Of a DNA stretch of 6,736 nt, positions 5,486-6,736 are shown piece by piece (position 1 is the stretch's first letter; each line of letters starts with the position of its first letter). Position numbers and translations under genes: made by a program. The notes under the pieces are model-generated. The model was not told the origin of the DNA. It saw only the letters and a list, made by a program, of their open reading frames with translations, and ran no database searches. Origin of the DNA: Pseudomonadota bacterium (GTDB lineage: Bacteria > Pseudomonadota > Gammaproteobacteria > Xanthomonadales > Rhodanobacteraceae); the NCBI GenBank assembly GCA_025351555.1, contig JANXVS010000379.1, positions 1 to 6,736 of the forward strand. The letters run 5' to 3'.

Positions 5486-6736
5486 ATGATTTTTTGGCGC
5501 GTCAAGCCGCTGGACCAGATACTCGCAACGGCCGAGAAGAAATCGCTCAAACGTCAGTTGGGTCCAATCCAGTTGACCCTGCTTGGCATCGGCGCCGTCA
5601 TCGGCACGGGCATTTTCGTATTGACGGCTGAGGCCGGCCAGAAAGCCGGACCCGGCATGATGCTGGCCTTCGTCATCGCTGCCGTGGTGTGTGCACTCGC
5701 TGCGCTTGCCTACGCGGAACTCGCGGCGATGTTGCCGGTATCGGGCTCGGCTTACACCTACACCTACGGCGTACTCGGCGAATTTCTGGCGTGGATCGTC
5801 GGCTGGGCGCTGGGGCTGGAATATGCCATTGGCGCAGCCACGGTCTGCGTCGGCTGGTCCGGCTACATGAACGGACTGCTAGCCAATACCGATGTGTTCG
5901 GCCTGGTTGCACCCGGCGCACTGGCGTTACCCGAATATTTGCGAACCGGCCCGTTTACCGGCGGCGCGATCAACCTGCTGGCGTTGCTGATCGGCTTGGC
6001 CGTCACGATCTTGCTCGCGGTTGGAACATCGAAAAGCGCGCGTGTAAATGCGGTTCTGGTAGCGATCAAGATCGTTGCGCTGACGATGTTCATCATCATT
6101 GCCTTGCCGGCGGTGAACAGCACCAACTTCGAGCCATTCCTGCCGGGCGGCTGGGGCAGCCCGACCGGTGGCGTCGGCGTGCTCGGTGCGGCTGCATCGA
6201 TCTTCTTCGCCTACGTCGGTTTCGACGCGGTATCCACCGCGGCTGAAGAAACCAAGAATCCGCAGCGCAATATTCCGATCGGTCTGATCGGTTCGCTGAT
6301 CATCTGCACGATCTTCTATCTGCTTGTCGGTTATGGCGCAGCAGGTTCCGTCGGCGTGCAGCCCATGCTCGGCGCGAACGGCATGCCGCTTGATCCGGGC
6401 ACACCGGCAATGGCCGCCGCCTGCGCCGGATCGCAAGCTCTGGTATGCAGCAAGGAACCGCTCGCCCAAGTATTGCGCACGCTCGGACATCCACTGCTCG
6501 GCAATTCGATCGGCATCGCGGCGATTCTCGCTCTACCCTCGGTGATCCTGATGATGATGTTCGGCCAAACGCGTGTCTTCTTCACCATGTCACGCGATGG
6601 TTTGCTGCCGGAGGTGCTTTCCAAGGTGCACCCGCGTTTCTACACGCCGCATGTGATCACGATCATCACCGGCGTCGTCGTTTCTGCTTGCGCGGCACTG
6701 TTTCCGGTCGGCAAGCTGGCCGATACATCCAATTCC
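5486..6736 (+). CDS. APC-superfamily amino acid permease (partial, 3' end outside window)
   Basis: The frame is open from ATG 5486 to the window end, 417 codons. GGAGG at 5475-5479, 6 bases upstream, supports the start. It is an inner-membrane amino acid/proton-type transporter of the cationic amino acid transporter branch (YfnA/CAT-like). The cytoplasmic N-terminus leads into broken helix TM1 with GIGAVIGTGIF (34-44), whose unwound Gly-rich part binds the substrate backbone. TM2-TM5 follow at about 58-82, 97-125, 160-180 and 187-208. TM6 contains FFAYVGFDAVSTAAEETKNP (240-259), a strong family signature. TM7 is near 266-288 and TM8 near 338-360, with FGQTRVFFTMSRDGLLP (359-375) after it. Residues 289-335 form a long outward-facing loop with Cys313 and Cys321. 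Family members are usually 460-510 residues, so perhaps 50-90 residues are missing. Substrate is not readable; cationic or small neutral amino acids are likely. Confidence 0.9.
   Translation, partial: MIFWRVKPLDQILATAEKKSLKRQLGPIQLTLLGIGAVIGTGIFVLTAEAGQKAGPGMMLAFVIAAVVCALAALAYAELAAMLPVSGSAYTYTYGVLGEFLAWIVGWALGLEYAIGAATVCVGWSGYMNGLLANTDVFGLVAPGALALPEYLRTGPFTGGAINLLALLIGLAVTILLAVGTSKSARVNAVLVAIKIVALTMFIIIALPAVNSTNFEPFLPGGWGSPTGGVGVLGAAASIFFAYVGFDAVSTAAEETKNPQRNIPIGLIGSLIICTIFYLLVGYGAAGSVGVQPMLGANGMPLDPGTPAMAAACAGSQALVCSKEPLAQVLRTLGHPLLGNSIGIAAILALPSVILMMMFGQTRVFFTMSRDGLLPEVLSKVHPRFYTPHVITIITGVVVSACAALFPVGKLADTSNS

Overview
The window is GC-rich and densely packed, with every recognisable gene on the + strand. 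Codon use, the wide use of GTG starts and 4-base overlaps, an EfpL/YeiP-type elongation factor and branched-chain acyl-CoA enzymes suggest a gammaproteobacterium, perhaps of the Xanthomonas/Lysobacter/Rhodanobacter side. That placement is inference from gene content and style, not from a marker gene.

Region A (1-3040) looks like one transcription unit. It opens with the last 26 codons of a protein whose C-terminus matches hydroxymethylglutaryl-CoA lyase (leucine breakdown). Then come a cyanophycinase (peptidase S51) homologue of normal length, a GNAT acetyltransferase, and a 527-residue short-chain dehydrogenase-like protein with a four-cysteine motif. Gaps are 21 and 22 bases, and the last pair share a GTGA start/stop overlap. 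The cyanophycinase homologue has lost all three catalytic-triad residues (Ser to Ala, His to Gly, Glu to Pro). The dehydrogenase-like protein has Thr where the catalytic Tyr of the family normally sits. Two catalytically atypical proteins bracketing an acetyltransferase is the most unusual thing in the window.

Region B (3041-3984) holds a single gene for an exported protein of unknown function, rich in Met with two Cys and conserved-looking His/Trp/Gly-Thr-Pro motifs. A 13-bp perfect inverted repeat follows it, then a leader with a TACAAT -10 candidate and a GC hairpin just before the next ribosome binding site.

Region C (3985-5312) is a two-gene operon: a 3-hydroxyacyl-CoA dehydrogenase very like mitochondrial HSD17B10 (isoleucine and fatty-acid breakdown), translationally coupled by ATGA to the EF-P paralogue EfpL/YeiP. 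Region D (5313-6736) is a promoter-like intergenic stretch and the first 417 codons of an APC-superfamily amino acid permease that runs off the window.

Taken together, the recognisable enzymes point to amino acid use: uptake (permease), leucine (HMG-CoA lyase) and isoleucine (HSD10-like) catabolism, and a possible link to the Arg/Asp storage polymer cyanophycin. No mobile element, tRNA, rRNA or CRISPR array was seen. No intergenic stretch exceeds 300 bases.
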